Positions 33,722-42,334 of a DNA stretch of 64,000 nt are shown here, in pieces. The notes under the pieces are model-generated. The model made no database searches, was not told the DNA's origin, and saw nothing but the letters and a program-made list of their open reading frames with translations. The DNA comes from Neobacillus dielmonensis (GTDB taxonomy: Bacteria; Bacillota; Bacilli; Bacillales; Cytobacillaceae): assembly GCF_000612665.1 (NCBI RefSeq), contig NZ_HG942076.1:194346-258345 (forward strand). The letters are read 5' to 3'. A program made the position numbers and the translations under genes. Position 1 is the stretch's first letter. Each line of letters starts with the position of its first letter.

Positions 33722-35194
33722 ATGATAACAAAAGAAAACACCGTAAGTTTAGAAGAGTATTTTCTGCCATACTATAATGAAATCATTGGAAATGGCCAAA
33801 CATTTGAAACACCTTTCGGGAAAAAGGCGATTTGCTACGCAGACTGGACTGCAAGCGGTCGTTTGTATCAGCCGATAGAAGACAAAATTACCCACCAATT
33901 CGGTCCTTTCGTGGCAAATACGCACACTGAAACGAATGTAACAGGTAAAACCATGACAGAAGCCTATCATACCGCAAAAAAAATCATTAAGAAGCACGTT
34001 AATGCAAATGAGAATGATGTATTATTGTTTGAAGGCACCGGAATGACAGGCGCTATATGTAAGTTACAGCGCATTTTAGGTTTATCAATTAACGCAAACT
34101 TCAAGACTAATATCAACTCTTCGGATAGACCAGTTGTGTTCATCACACACATGGAACACCATTCGAACCACACCTCCTGGGAAGAGACATTAGCCGAAGT
34201 TGTGATTGTCCCCCCTAACGAACACGGGGATGTATGCCCTGATTCATTAGAAAGTCTGCTGGAAAAATATAAAGAACGTTCCGTTAAAATCGGCTCATTC
34301 ACTGCCTGTTCTAATGTTTCTGGAGTTAAAACACCCTATTACGAATTAGCCAAAGTGATGCACAAATACAATGGCTACTGCTTCGTGGATTTTAGCGCTT
34401 CTGCACCCTATGAATCGATGAATATGCATCCTGAAGACCCGAATGAAGCACTGGATGCTATCTTCTTTTCACCACATAAATTTTTAGGCGGCCCGAGTTC
34501 TACGGGAATCGTTATTTTCAATAAATATCTATATAAAAAAGAAGTTCCCGACAGGCCTGGCGGCGGAACGGTCAATTGGACCAATCCCTGGGGTGGAAAA
34601 TCATATATTGATGATATTGAGGTACGGGAAGACGGAGGAACACCCGGATTCTTACAAGCAATTCGTGCAGCTTTGGCAATCAAGCTGAAAGAAAAGATGG
34701 GCATTGATCATATTGAGATGAGAGAAAAAGAGATTGTGGAAATGGTATTTAAGAGAGTAGGCAATAACAAAAAAATAACGTTATTAGAACCTGACAAGAA
34801 GGATCGATTGCCCATATTCTCTTTTTATGTCTCTACCGTTCATCATAATTTAGTAGTGAAATTACTGAATGACGTTCATGGCATCCAAGTACGAGGCGGC
34901 TGCTCATGCGCGGGTACATATGGACATTATCTGTTAAATATAAATCAAGAGTACTCAAAAAAAATAACAGATGAAATAGATAAAGGTAATTTTATAGTAA
35001 AACCAGGTTGGATCCGTGTATCATTCCATCCAACCACCAAAACAGAAGAAATACACTACGTATTTGACTGCATCGAGGATATCATTGATCATATCGAGGA
35101 TTATCAAGAGGAATATGATTATTGTCCTAGTTCAAATGAATTTAAACATAAGGATGAAGTGAACTTACAACCTAACCATTGGTTTGAGCTTTAA
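33722..35194 (+). CDS. Class V aminotransferase / cysteine desulfurase-like
   Basis: A 490-residue PLP enzyme. The PLP lysine lies in FFSPHKFLGGPSSTG and the substrate-binding region is THMEHHSNHTSWEE. RGGCSCAGTYGHYLL provides a cysteine where SufS/NifS enzymes carry the catalytic Cys, so desulfurase or selenocysteine lyase activity is plausible. It is longer than SufS (about 400), with a final acidic tail rich in Tyr/Glu (EDYQEEYDYCPSS). ATG behind AAAGGAAG. Stands alone, with no suf or isc genes nearby, so its physiological sulfur acceptor is unknown. Confidence 0.85.
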   Translation: MITKENTVSLEEYFLPYYNEIIGNGQTFETPFGKKAICYADWTASGRLYQPIEDKITHQFGPFVANTHTETNVTGKTMTEAYHTAKKIIKKHVNANENDVLLFEGTGMTGAICKLQRILGLSINANFKTNINSSDRPVVFITHMEHHSNHTSWEETLAEVVIVPPNEHGDVCPDSLESLLEKYKERSVKIGSFTACSNVSGVKTPYYELAKVMHKYNGYCFVDFSASAPYESMNMHPEDPNEALDAIFFSPHKFLGGPSSTGIVIFNKYLYKKEVPDRPGGGTVNWTNPWGGKSYIDDIEVREDGGTPGFLQAIRAALAIKLKEKMGIDHIEMREKEIVEMVFKRVGNNKKITLLEPDKKDRLPIFSFYVSTVHHNLVVKLLNDVHGIQVRGGCSCAGTYGHYLLNINQEYSKKITDEIDKGNFIVKPGWIRVSFHPTTKTEEIHYVFDCIEDIIDHIEDYQEEYDYCPSSNEFKHKDEVNLQPNHWFEL

Positions 35195-35408
35195 AAGTTG
35201 GCCGCTGCAATATTGCCTTCTACCGACTCATTGGTTGCAATTATCTTCGAACAAGAATACAGGGCTGACGCCTGCCCGGGGCTGGATGGTTCGAGCAAAA
35301 GCAAAGGTTAGTAAGAAATTGCCGGACTTGACTCATTACTTAAAGCAAAGAAGAGATTTAAGAAACTGTTTTTACTGACCCTCGTCCCCCAATAAGCAAA
35401 AATTGATG

Positions 35409-35433
35409 CACGAGAACCGTTCCCCTGCTCCAT
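35409..35433. repeat. Diverged REP element
   Basis: CGAGAACCGTTCCCCTG. The 35195-35400 stretch before it shows no convincing gene. Confidence 0.6.
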
Positions 35434-35434
35434 C

Positions 35435-35470
35435 AAAAAGAGGGTGTTCCCATTGGGACACCCTCTTCTG
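35435..35470 (-). terminator. Terminator of the large pectate lyase gene
   Basis: On the minus strand AGAGGGTGTCCC pairs with GGGAACACCCTCTTTTT. Confidence 0.9.
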
Positions 35471-35476
35471 CTAAGA

Positions 35477-38341
35477 TTATTTCATTAACTTTTCTGTAAA
35501 AGTAATTAGGTATTCTGCTTGCGCTTCTGTTATTTGTTTATTTGTATGAGCTTTTACTACGTTGATGAATGCTTGAAGCTGACCGTTTCTGGCTTCAAGG
35601 TTTCCTCTTTCTTCTGCTGTTTTTGCAGCCTCTAGTTTAGAAAGATAGGAGGCGGCTTTTTCTTGATTGCCGTTATCCTTTAGGAATGACTCAGTTAATT
35701 TAGCTAGACTATCGTAGTTTACAGTAACATTGATGGTTATGGATGCTGTTGTTTTATTGCCAGCAACATCCACGGCTTCTGCGTTAAACGTATGAGCACC
35801 GAATCCCAGCTGATAGGCTGGTACTGAAATATCTGGACAATCACTTGTTCCAATCCCTGATAACCCATCTTCAGCATGACAAGAAATCGTAACCACTTCA
35901 TCAACACCATACACTGTACCATCTTCTACAGAGTAGGTAATGATTGGGGCGGTTCGGTCGATGTTCATTTCAACATCCTTTTTCTCTTCCAAATTACCCG
36001 CTTTATCTTTACTCCAGTAGCTAATGACGTGTTTTCCTTCTTCACTCACTTCAACTGAAGTCCCTGTTTTTGCCTCTCCGTTATTGATGGAGTAGTAGGT
36101 GGTGTCCACCCCTGACTCATCGTCTGATGCGGTAAAGTTCACTGTAACAGGACCGCTAAACCAATTGTTTTGTGCTGCCCCCTCCGTGCTATACGTTGTT
36201 TGAGGTGCTGAGGCATCGGTCAGTTGCGGTTCACCTGCAAATTCTAGTGACATGAAAAATAGATTCGTCACATCCGCTTTCGTAATCGAATGTGTACCTG
36301 GCTGAAGTGGGACGGTCACAATACCATTTGTCATCGGATAATTGATTCCATCGATCTTGATTCTTACTCCATCTTCTCGATTAAACACTAATGTTAAGGT
36401 TGCCTCTTTAGTAGTAGTAAACTCAATACGGGTCGCGGTTTCTATTTTCAAAGCTTGTGTTAAAGTTAAACCATTATACTCGACGGTTCCCTTACTTGTG
36501 GAGAGGTTTCCGACAATCGTGAAAAAGTCGCTTGTTTTTCCATCCAAGGTAAAATTATGGACATAAGCTTCCGCTGTTGGAATGCCTGGGTCTGTTGGGT
36601 CTGTGGGGTCTGTCGGATTTGTTGGATCTGTTGGGTCCGTTGGATCTGTTGGAGGTGCGGTGGAATGACCGCCCACAGATACAAGGTTCGTGGTGTAATT
36701 TCTGATTTTCGTCATCAGTGCTGCATTAAGGCTATCCGATGTGTCATCTACGGAATCATTAAACTCCCATGTAAAATCTCCATGATTTAAGCGTCCAGAC
36801 TCTGCCGTGACAACTTGTTCTACAAGGCTTACGTCATCAACGTCTGCTGCGTCGACGCCCAAGTCTAGACGAGTATCAAAATTATTATAAGATGTTCCAC
36901 CTACCAATGTTTGATAGGAACTTGGAACGGTTTCACTTCTTGACGAAGCCAAGTAAGCATCAAATGATGTCGCATGTGCCGGAGCGGTTCCTGCATCGGA
37001 ATTCGCATAAATAACACTTTGTGCATCCTTAATGCTATTATTGTAGGCTTTAATCATCCCGCCATTTTCGCCAGAGAAGGTCCCTGCCCCTAAGGCATCC
37101 GTTCCCTGCAAGGAACTCATCATTGGATATTTAGCATGTCTAAAATAGTTCGATTCTACAAAAGCTGAACTTCCTGTTGTCACACCGACACCGTATTTTG
37201 AGATGCCATCATAGAAGTTATTGTAAATATGAGCAGATGCGACTCGGATACGCGGGTGACGAGAGTCTGAATGATCAAACCAGTTATGATGGAAGGTAAC
37301 AAAAAACTCCTGTGGTTCACTCAAACCGACGAGAGACGATTTTCCGGAATCCCAGTAGTGATTATAAGAGAGTGTAATATAAGTAGAACCATTTTTAAGG
37401 TCAGTGGAGCCATCCCCTTTTGCCTGGTCAGCATCTCCTCCTGCCGTTCCATAGAAAACGTCATTATTGTGAACCCAAACATTCACATTACCGGTATCCA
37501 TGGAAATGCCATCATCAGGGAATAACATGATCCCCAGGTTTCGGACTTCTACATTCCCGACATATCGAAGCAGGATTCCCCATCCATAAGCATAGGCATC
37601 TTCTCCGATCCCTTCGACTGTCATATTTATTTCTGTATAATTGGATTTCCCCTTTACTTCAAGGTATCCGCTGCTATTCAATTGCCCGCTCAGGTCAGCA
37701 GCTGTCACTTTGCCAATGATCCGAATGCTAAGTGGCGTTTTATCGTAGCCCTTTTGTCTTAATTTCAAAATTTCGCCGATACCAACTGCGGTTTGCTTGG
37801 TGCCCTTACTATCGATGACCACATCAATCTTTACGGTTTTAGCAGTCTCGGATGTTACATAAACAACTTGTGCACCATCTTTAAGGGTTCCATTATCATT
37901 GTAAGCACCCGAACCGGTACCATATGGAGAATTAGCAGCAAAAGCAAATCCAGACCGGTCATGTGAGGTGACAGATACCGTATTGGAAACGGTCGTTACG
38001 GTTGAACCGTCTGGCAGTAAGGCTTCGACTTTCATAACATAATCGCCAGCCGCAAGGCCAACAGCATCCGCTCTCCAATAGGAAGGATATCTTCGGATTA
38101 ATTCATCATCAAGTTGTTTATATTGAGAATCTGGTGCGCCCGCAGGTTTAACGTGAACATTATAACCTACAGCATCACTGATTGGCGCCCACTCGATGTA
38201 GGCCGTTTCAAACCATCCCCCACTTTTGGATATAGAAGGACTAGCAGCCTGTACGGTCTGACTGGCAAATCCTCCTATGATGAAAGATAGAATAAATGAA
38301 TACGATAAAAAAAGAACAAATGACTTTCTAATTGCCTTCAT
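35477..38341 (-). CDS. Multidomain secreted pectate lyase (PL1, Fn3-like, FIMAH)
   Basis: A 954-residue extracellular enzyme. Order: signal peptide (to about VQAA), Fn3-like domain (about 35-125), PL1 beta-helix (about 145-560) with NVNVWVHNNDVFYG, FHHNWFDHSDSRHPRIR and the catalytic arginine strand ASAHIYNNFYDG; a Thr-Asp-Pro repeat linker (about 566-592); a beta-sandwich probably binding carbohydrate; Ig-like/OmpL47-type repeats (DESGVDTTYYSINNG, DGLSGIGTSDCP); and a C-terminal FIMAH helical domain (LQAFINVVKAHTNKQITEAQ). ATG 38341 has GGAGGA 10 bases before it. Degrades polygalacturonate; the accessory modules suggest binding to insoluble pectin or the cell surface. Confidence 0.9.
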   Translation of the reverse strand: MKAIRKSFVLFLSYSFILSFIIGGFASQTVQAASPSISKSGGWFETAYIEWAPISDAVGYNVHVKPAGAPDSQYKQLDDELIRRYPSYWRADAVGLAAGDYVMKVEALLPDGSTVTTVSNTVSVTSHDRSGFAFAANSPYGTGSGAYNDNGTLKDGAQVVYVTSETAKTVKIDVVIDSKGTKQTAVGIGEILKLRQKGYDKTPLSIRIIGKVTAADLSGQLNSSGYLEVKGKSNYTEINMTVEGIGEDAYAYGWGILLRYVGNVEVRNLGIMLFPDDGISMDTGNVNVWVHNNDVFYGTAGGDADQAKGDGSTDLKNGSTYITLSYNHYWDSGKSSLVGLSEPQEFFVTFHHNWFDHSDSRHPRIRVASAHIYNNFYDGISKYGVGVTTGSSAFVESNYFRHAKYPMMSSLQGTDALGAGTFSGENGGMIKAYNNSIKDAQSVIYANSDAGTAPAHATSFDAYLASSRSETVPSSYQTLVGGTSYNNFDTRLDLGVDAADVDDVSLVEQVVTAESGRLNHGDFTWEFNDSVDDTSDSLNAALMTKIRNYTTNLVSVGGHSTAPPTDPTDPTDPTNPTDPTDPTDPGIPTAEAYVHNFTLDGKTSDFFTIVGNLSTSKGTVEYNGLTLTQALKIETATRIEFTTTKEATLTLVFNREDGVRIKIDGINYPMTNGIVTVPLQPGTHSITKADVTNLFFMSLEFAGEPQLTDASAPQTTYSTEGAAQNNWFSGPVTVNFTASDDESGVDTTYYSINNGEAKTGTSVEVSEEGKHVISYWSKDKAGNLEEKKDVEMNIDRTAPIITYSVEDGTVYGVDEVVTISCHAEDGLSGIGTSDCPDISVPAYQLGFGAHTFNAEAVDVAGNKTTASITINVTVNYDSLAKLTESFLKDNGNQEKAASYLSKLEAAKTAEERGNLEARNGQLQAFINVVKAHTNKQITEAQAEYLITFTEKLMK

Positions 38342-38576
38342 CAAATACATTCCTCCATAGTTACAAGTTAAACCTTCACTTTGAAAAGTAATTTCATAGC
38401 TTACTACTTAGTGTAACAGGAAAACAATAAATCCACTTTTAATTATCTTTTTACTGGAAGACATATCTCTCTTTATCTATCTTTTTTCCTCCTCACCTCC
38501 TCGCCGCCAGAAAGCGCATACATTTTTCATTATAATTTAACACATACTGGTAAAAACAGGTACAAAAGTTGCATAG

Positions 38577-38668
38577 GCTCCACAGGGACGGTTCTCCTGG
38601 CTCTTTTGCCAGTGGAACCGTCCCTGTGGCTCCTCCCGTCTCCAAATAGAACCGTCCCCATGGCCCCG
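38577..38668. repeat. Triple REP cluster
   Basis: A convergent pair (CCACAGGGACGGTTCTCCTGGC / GCCAGTGGAACCGTCCCTGTGG) plus a further AATAGAACCGTCCCCATGG ending two bases from the stop of the alpha-solenoid gene. Confidence 0.9.
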
Positions 38669-38670
38669 CT

Positions 38671-41600
38671 TCACATATATGGTGACTTAACAAGGTCCAC
38701 TCCAAATAATGCTCCCATATACCCGTAAATCTGATGAATAGACATAGAATCAATGAAGTCTATTTTTTTAATTTGCTGAAATAATAATGTTGGATCCTTC
38801 ATTTTGACTGCGATCTCAAGAGCTAATACATTGGTCCGAAGATGGGGACGGATGATTGTATAAAGTTCTTGCTTAAGTTCTTGGCCTTTCACAAGATTTA
38901 ATAAAGTAGAATAAAAAGCGTTAGCCTGTCCCGCATCTTCTAACCCATTGATAAGATGAAGAATCGATGGAACTTGCCGTAGTACTTCTGCTTCGTCAAC
39001 TTGATTTAAAAAAGCGATATAACTGCCAATTTTCCCCTTTTCATAAATAATAGGGATCGCCGTTTCAAAAATCTCACTTGCTAATTCTTCATTGTCCAAA
39101 TAACAGGCAGAGGAATGAATCAATTCTAATAGATTTATAGTTCTATTTCCAACAGGTATAGATAGTCCCTCTTGAAGGGTTTCCTTTAGAATTTCTTCCG
39201 CTTGATTGGAAATAATTCCGGATTCCAAGAGATTTTTGAGAAGTTTAGCCCTTTCTTCCAAATCTTTAACCGTTAGCAATTGTCTATAAATATCGTCGAC
39301 AAGCTTTTGCTTGGTGGATTGCTGAAAGAATCCCTTCAGATAGCCATTACACTTTTTATCGGTGAACAGCTTCGATATCTTCCCAGGATGACATTCCATT
39401 TTGTTTAAGTATTTTTCGAAATACTCATCAGCCATTTCTGTTAATTGGTTATCATATAAGGTAATAAGAACATCAGCAATCTCCTCGGATTTCGCCACAT
39501 CAAAACAAAGCATAACCATCTCTATAGCCATTTCGGTTTCAATCTTTTGTTCTAGAAGAAAATTAGCTATCTTGGTTAACATGGCAACATTCTTTTCTTT
39601 TACAGCATCTTTGATGTTTTCTTGTAAAAGATAAACACCAGACTCTGGGTTTAAGAGATAAATCCTTTGAATCAGATCTTGACGATAAAAATCCATACGG
39701 ATTCCGTCATTAGTTCTTCTAAGATTATTATCTAAAAGTTCCCGTACATAGGATAATTCTTCTTCCCTCTCCAGAAAATGATCAATTAAGTTTAATTTTA
39801 TTTCTTGGGTCCAATCAATGAACCCCCATTCATCAGCTAGTGGGATATTTTTTTTCAGCAGTTCAATAGATTCCGTTGTGTAACCCAATAATGCAACTGC
39901 CGTTCCCATCATTCTCTCTAATGCAGTATAATTGCTAAAATCATCCGTATAGGAAACGGCCAAATCTGCAAGTACCTGTAACAAAGAAAAGGCCTTCTCT
40001 TTGTTATTCAATATGTTTACATAATACTCCGCTAATAGAATCAAATTGTCTGCCTGCTTAAATTCGTCATCAAGTAACAATGCCTGTTGATTGGCCTTTT
40101 CCAAAAGTGGTTCAACTAACGGCTGCTCCCCCATTTGATCAAGCAATCGGACCATCTCAAACAAGGAATCAAAATCGAATATTCTCCGATCAATGGTCCC
40201 AATTAATTGCGAAAAAAACCGGATTCCTTCTTTTTCTCCCATCATATAAATGGACATGTCGAAGCAATCTTTTATAAGATGCTCCGGATGATAATCGAAG
40301 TTATTAGTATGATTTTTTAAACAGGAAGGAATAACATTCTTAATCATGTCTAAAAATCTCTTTTGTTCACCGCACTCTAAATACCAATACGCGATATTAA
40401 CTTTTTCTTGTAACCGGTAATAATAATCTGAAAGTTTAGGTGAGAGCTCCGCAGCAAGGTTTACCAATCTCAATACTTCTGACTCAACCTTTGTAACCGC
40501 CTTAATGGCAGTAATGATAGAGTAAGAGACATCAGCCCCTACTTGTGGTTTGGATAGCAGCTCCATCATTGAACGCCTCAACCGTTTTTCTTCCTTGTGA
40601 TTCCTTAACTTGGGCATAATATATTTAAACAGTTTAACATACATTTCAGCCTGTTTTGTGGGGTTATCCATCCTACTAATTTTGGCTGACAGCTGATGAT
40701 AATACTTTCTCAAAAGGAATGGATTATCAATGTGTTCCCCTATTGTAATAAAAAAGGAGTTAATCCAAAATGACCTTTCCAATTTTAAACTTTCCATTAT
40801 ATCTTCGAAGAGTAATAGATATCTTTCAAAAGAAGAACTGTACGATAGTAAAACACTGCAAAGGTCTCCTAATTTATCATTAGATTCACAGCCGGATATC
40901 CCTTGTTGGGCAACCTTAAAGGCTGTTTCATGATCAATACCACTAACGATATAGCATTGGGACAACTCACACATTAACTCGAATTTTTGGGGTGAGGAGG
41001 GTGTTTCACTCAATTTCTTATAAAGTAAAGGGAGTGTAAATTTAATGAGTTCTTCATGTTCGAAATCTTTCACCCTATCGACACCTTTTGAAATGGCACC
41101 CAAGAGATTTTCCTGTGATAGCTTTTCCATTGATGCAATGGCGCGAGTTACCATTATTTTCGATAAATCATGTAGTTGTTCATTTTGACTAAACTGTACG
41201 GCAAAATAAAAATAATTGTCAGCAGAAAAATTATGTCTATTAAAGAACTCAAAGGTAACTTTCCTTGTAAGGTCCTGATCCACTTGAGGTTCATAAAGTG
41301 CTAAAAGTTGAGATAAATAAACAAATGGAGAACCTCCTTCGTTCATTAGTTGAAAACATAGCTGAAGTGCCTCTAACACAAATAATTGCTTCCATGGACC
41401 GGCCTTTTTGGCTACTTCTATTAGACATTCCACTCGATCTTCCTTCTTATGAAAAAGCTTACTCCTTTCAAACAGAACTTTAAAAAAAGATATAGAAGCT
41501 AATTCTTTGTTCTTCATTCCTTGCAAAGAATATTCGATTTGATCTAAACATTTTAAAAAAGATAAGAACTCATTATTAATATACGAGTATTGGAACTCAA

Positions 41601-42321
41601 TCATTAAAAGGTCAATCACTTTTGGAAGCCAGTCTGTCAGAACCTCAGCTTCCTTTCCTTGCTGTATTAATGCATTCATATAAAGAATACTTGCTTCTTT
41701 GATTACAACTGGATTTGTCATTAGTTTGAAAAGAGGTTTAGCAATCATGTCATCACGGTTTAAAGATCTCTTGAAAATTTCAAGTAAACTCTCCTCGTCT
41801 AATGTCTGCTTCATCATTTCCAAGAGCGTTACCTGATCCAATTCATGTAGTCGATCCAACAGTTCAATGACCAATACAGCGTATGTTTTGGGAACTTTGC
41901 TTAAATCTTGTTTTATGCCCTCCTTTAACACTTGATTGGCTTCATAATAATAGTTTAAACTCTTTAATTCATAGGCGATTACTAATAGCCAAATCACCTT
42001 TTGAGCACCAGAATAAAGTTTTGAATACTGAAGGGCCCGATAATAGATGACTCCATTTTGAAGGAGCTGTTTATTGGCCATATCCGACTTCAGAATATCT
42101 AAAGGAGAAACCGCCAATAGATTTTGTTTTCTCTCTTTATAAGCCTCCGCCAGTGAAAAGACGGCATTAGGATCTTGTTTTTGCGCTGCAACATCCAATG
42201 CAAGTTGAATCACTTCAAATGTTTTGAGTGGTTCGTCACTTAAATGGTTTTGTTGATACTCGTAGTATTTCTTATTCAGAGCAAGATGAATTAACTGCTC
42301 TCCATAATCAGTAGGGTGCAT
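38671..42321 (-). CDS. Large alpha-solenoid (TPR-like) protein of unknown function
   Basis: 1216 residues, almost wholly helical, no signal peptide or membrane segment. Helix-turn-helix pairs repeat through the length (for example VIQLALDVAAQKQDPNAVF, ADNLILLAEYYVNILNNKE), in the manner of TPR or related solenoids. No catalytic motif recognised. It starts 13 bases after the NACHT gene with AGGAAGGATG as ribosome site, so the two are one operon. In defence loci such solenoids usually serve as sensors or scaffolds. Function here is inferred only from this pairing. Confidence 0.75.
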   Translation of the reverse strand: MHPTDYGEQLIHLALNKKYYEYQQNHLSDEPLKTFEVIQLALDVAAQKQDPNAVFSLAEAYKERKQNLLAVSPLDILKSDMANKQLLQNGVIYYRALQYSKLYSGAQKVIWLLVIAYELKSLNYYYEANQVLKEGIKQDLSKVPKTYAVLVIELLDRLHELDQVTLLEMMKQTLDEESLLEIFKRSLNRDDMIAKPLFKLMTNPVVIKEASILYMNALIQQGKEAEVLTDWLPKVIDLLMIEFQYSYINNEFLSFLKCLDQIEYSLQGMKNKELASISFFKVLFERSKLFHKKEDRVECLIEVAKKAGPWKQLFVLEALQLCFQLMNEGGSPFVYLSQLLALYEPQVDQDLTRKVTFEFFNRHNFSADNYFYFAVQFSQNEQLHDLSKIMVTRAIASMEKLSQENLLGAISKGVDRVKDFEHEELIKFTLPLLYKKLSETPSSPQKFELMCELSQCYIVSGIDHETAFKVAQQGISGCESNDKLGDLCSVLLSYSSSFERYLLLFEDIMESLKLERSFWINSFFITIGEHIDNPFLLRKYYHQLSAKISRMDNPTKQAEMYVKLFKYIMPKLRNHKEEKRLRRSMMELLSKPQVGADVSYSIITAIKAVTKVESEVLRLVNLAAELSPKLSDYYYRLQEKVNIAYWYLECGEQKRFLDMIKNVIPSCLKNHTNNFDYHPEHLIKDCFDMSIYMMGEKEGIRFFSQLIGTIDRRIFDFDSLFEMVRLLDQMGEQPLVEPLLEKANQQALLLDDEFKQADNLILLAEYYVNILNNKEKAFSLLQVLADLAVSYTDDFSNYTALERMMGTAVALLGYTTESIELLKKNIPLADEWGFIDWTQEIKLNLIDHFLEREEELSYVRELLDNNLRRTNDGIRMDFYRQDLIQRIYLLNPESGVYLLQENIKDAVKEKNVAMLTKIANFLLEQKIETEMAIEMVMLCFDVAKSEEIADVLITLYDNQLTEMADEYFEKYLNKMECHPGKISKLFTDKKCNGYLKGFFQQSTKQKLVDDIYRQLLTVKDLEERAKLLKNLLESGIISNQAEEILKETLQEGLSIPVGNRTINLLELIHSSACYLDNEELASEIFETAIPIIYEKGKIGSYIAFLNQVDEAEVLRQVPSILHLINGLEDAGQANAFYSTLLNLVKGQELKQELYTIIRPHLRTNVLALEIAVKMKDPTLLFQQIKKIDFIDSMSIHQIYGYMGALFGVDLVKSPYM

Positions 42322-42334
42322 GTTCTCATCCTTC

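Noticed and set aside
35184..35378. Short ORF after the aminotransferase gene
   Set aside because: No start signal and no recognisable domain; might be a relic but not supportable.
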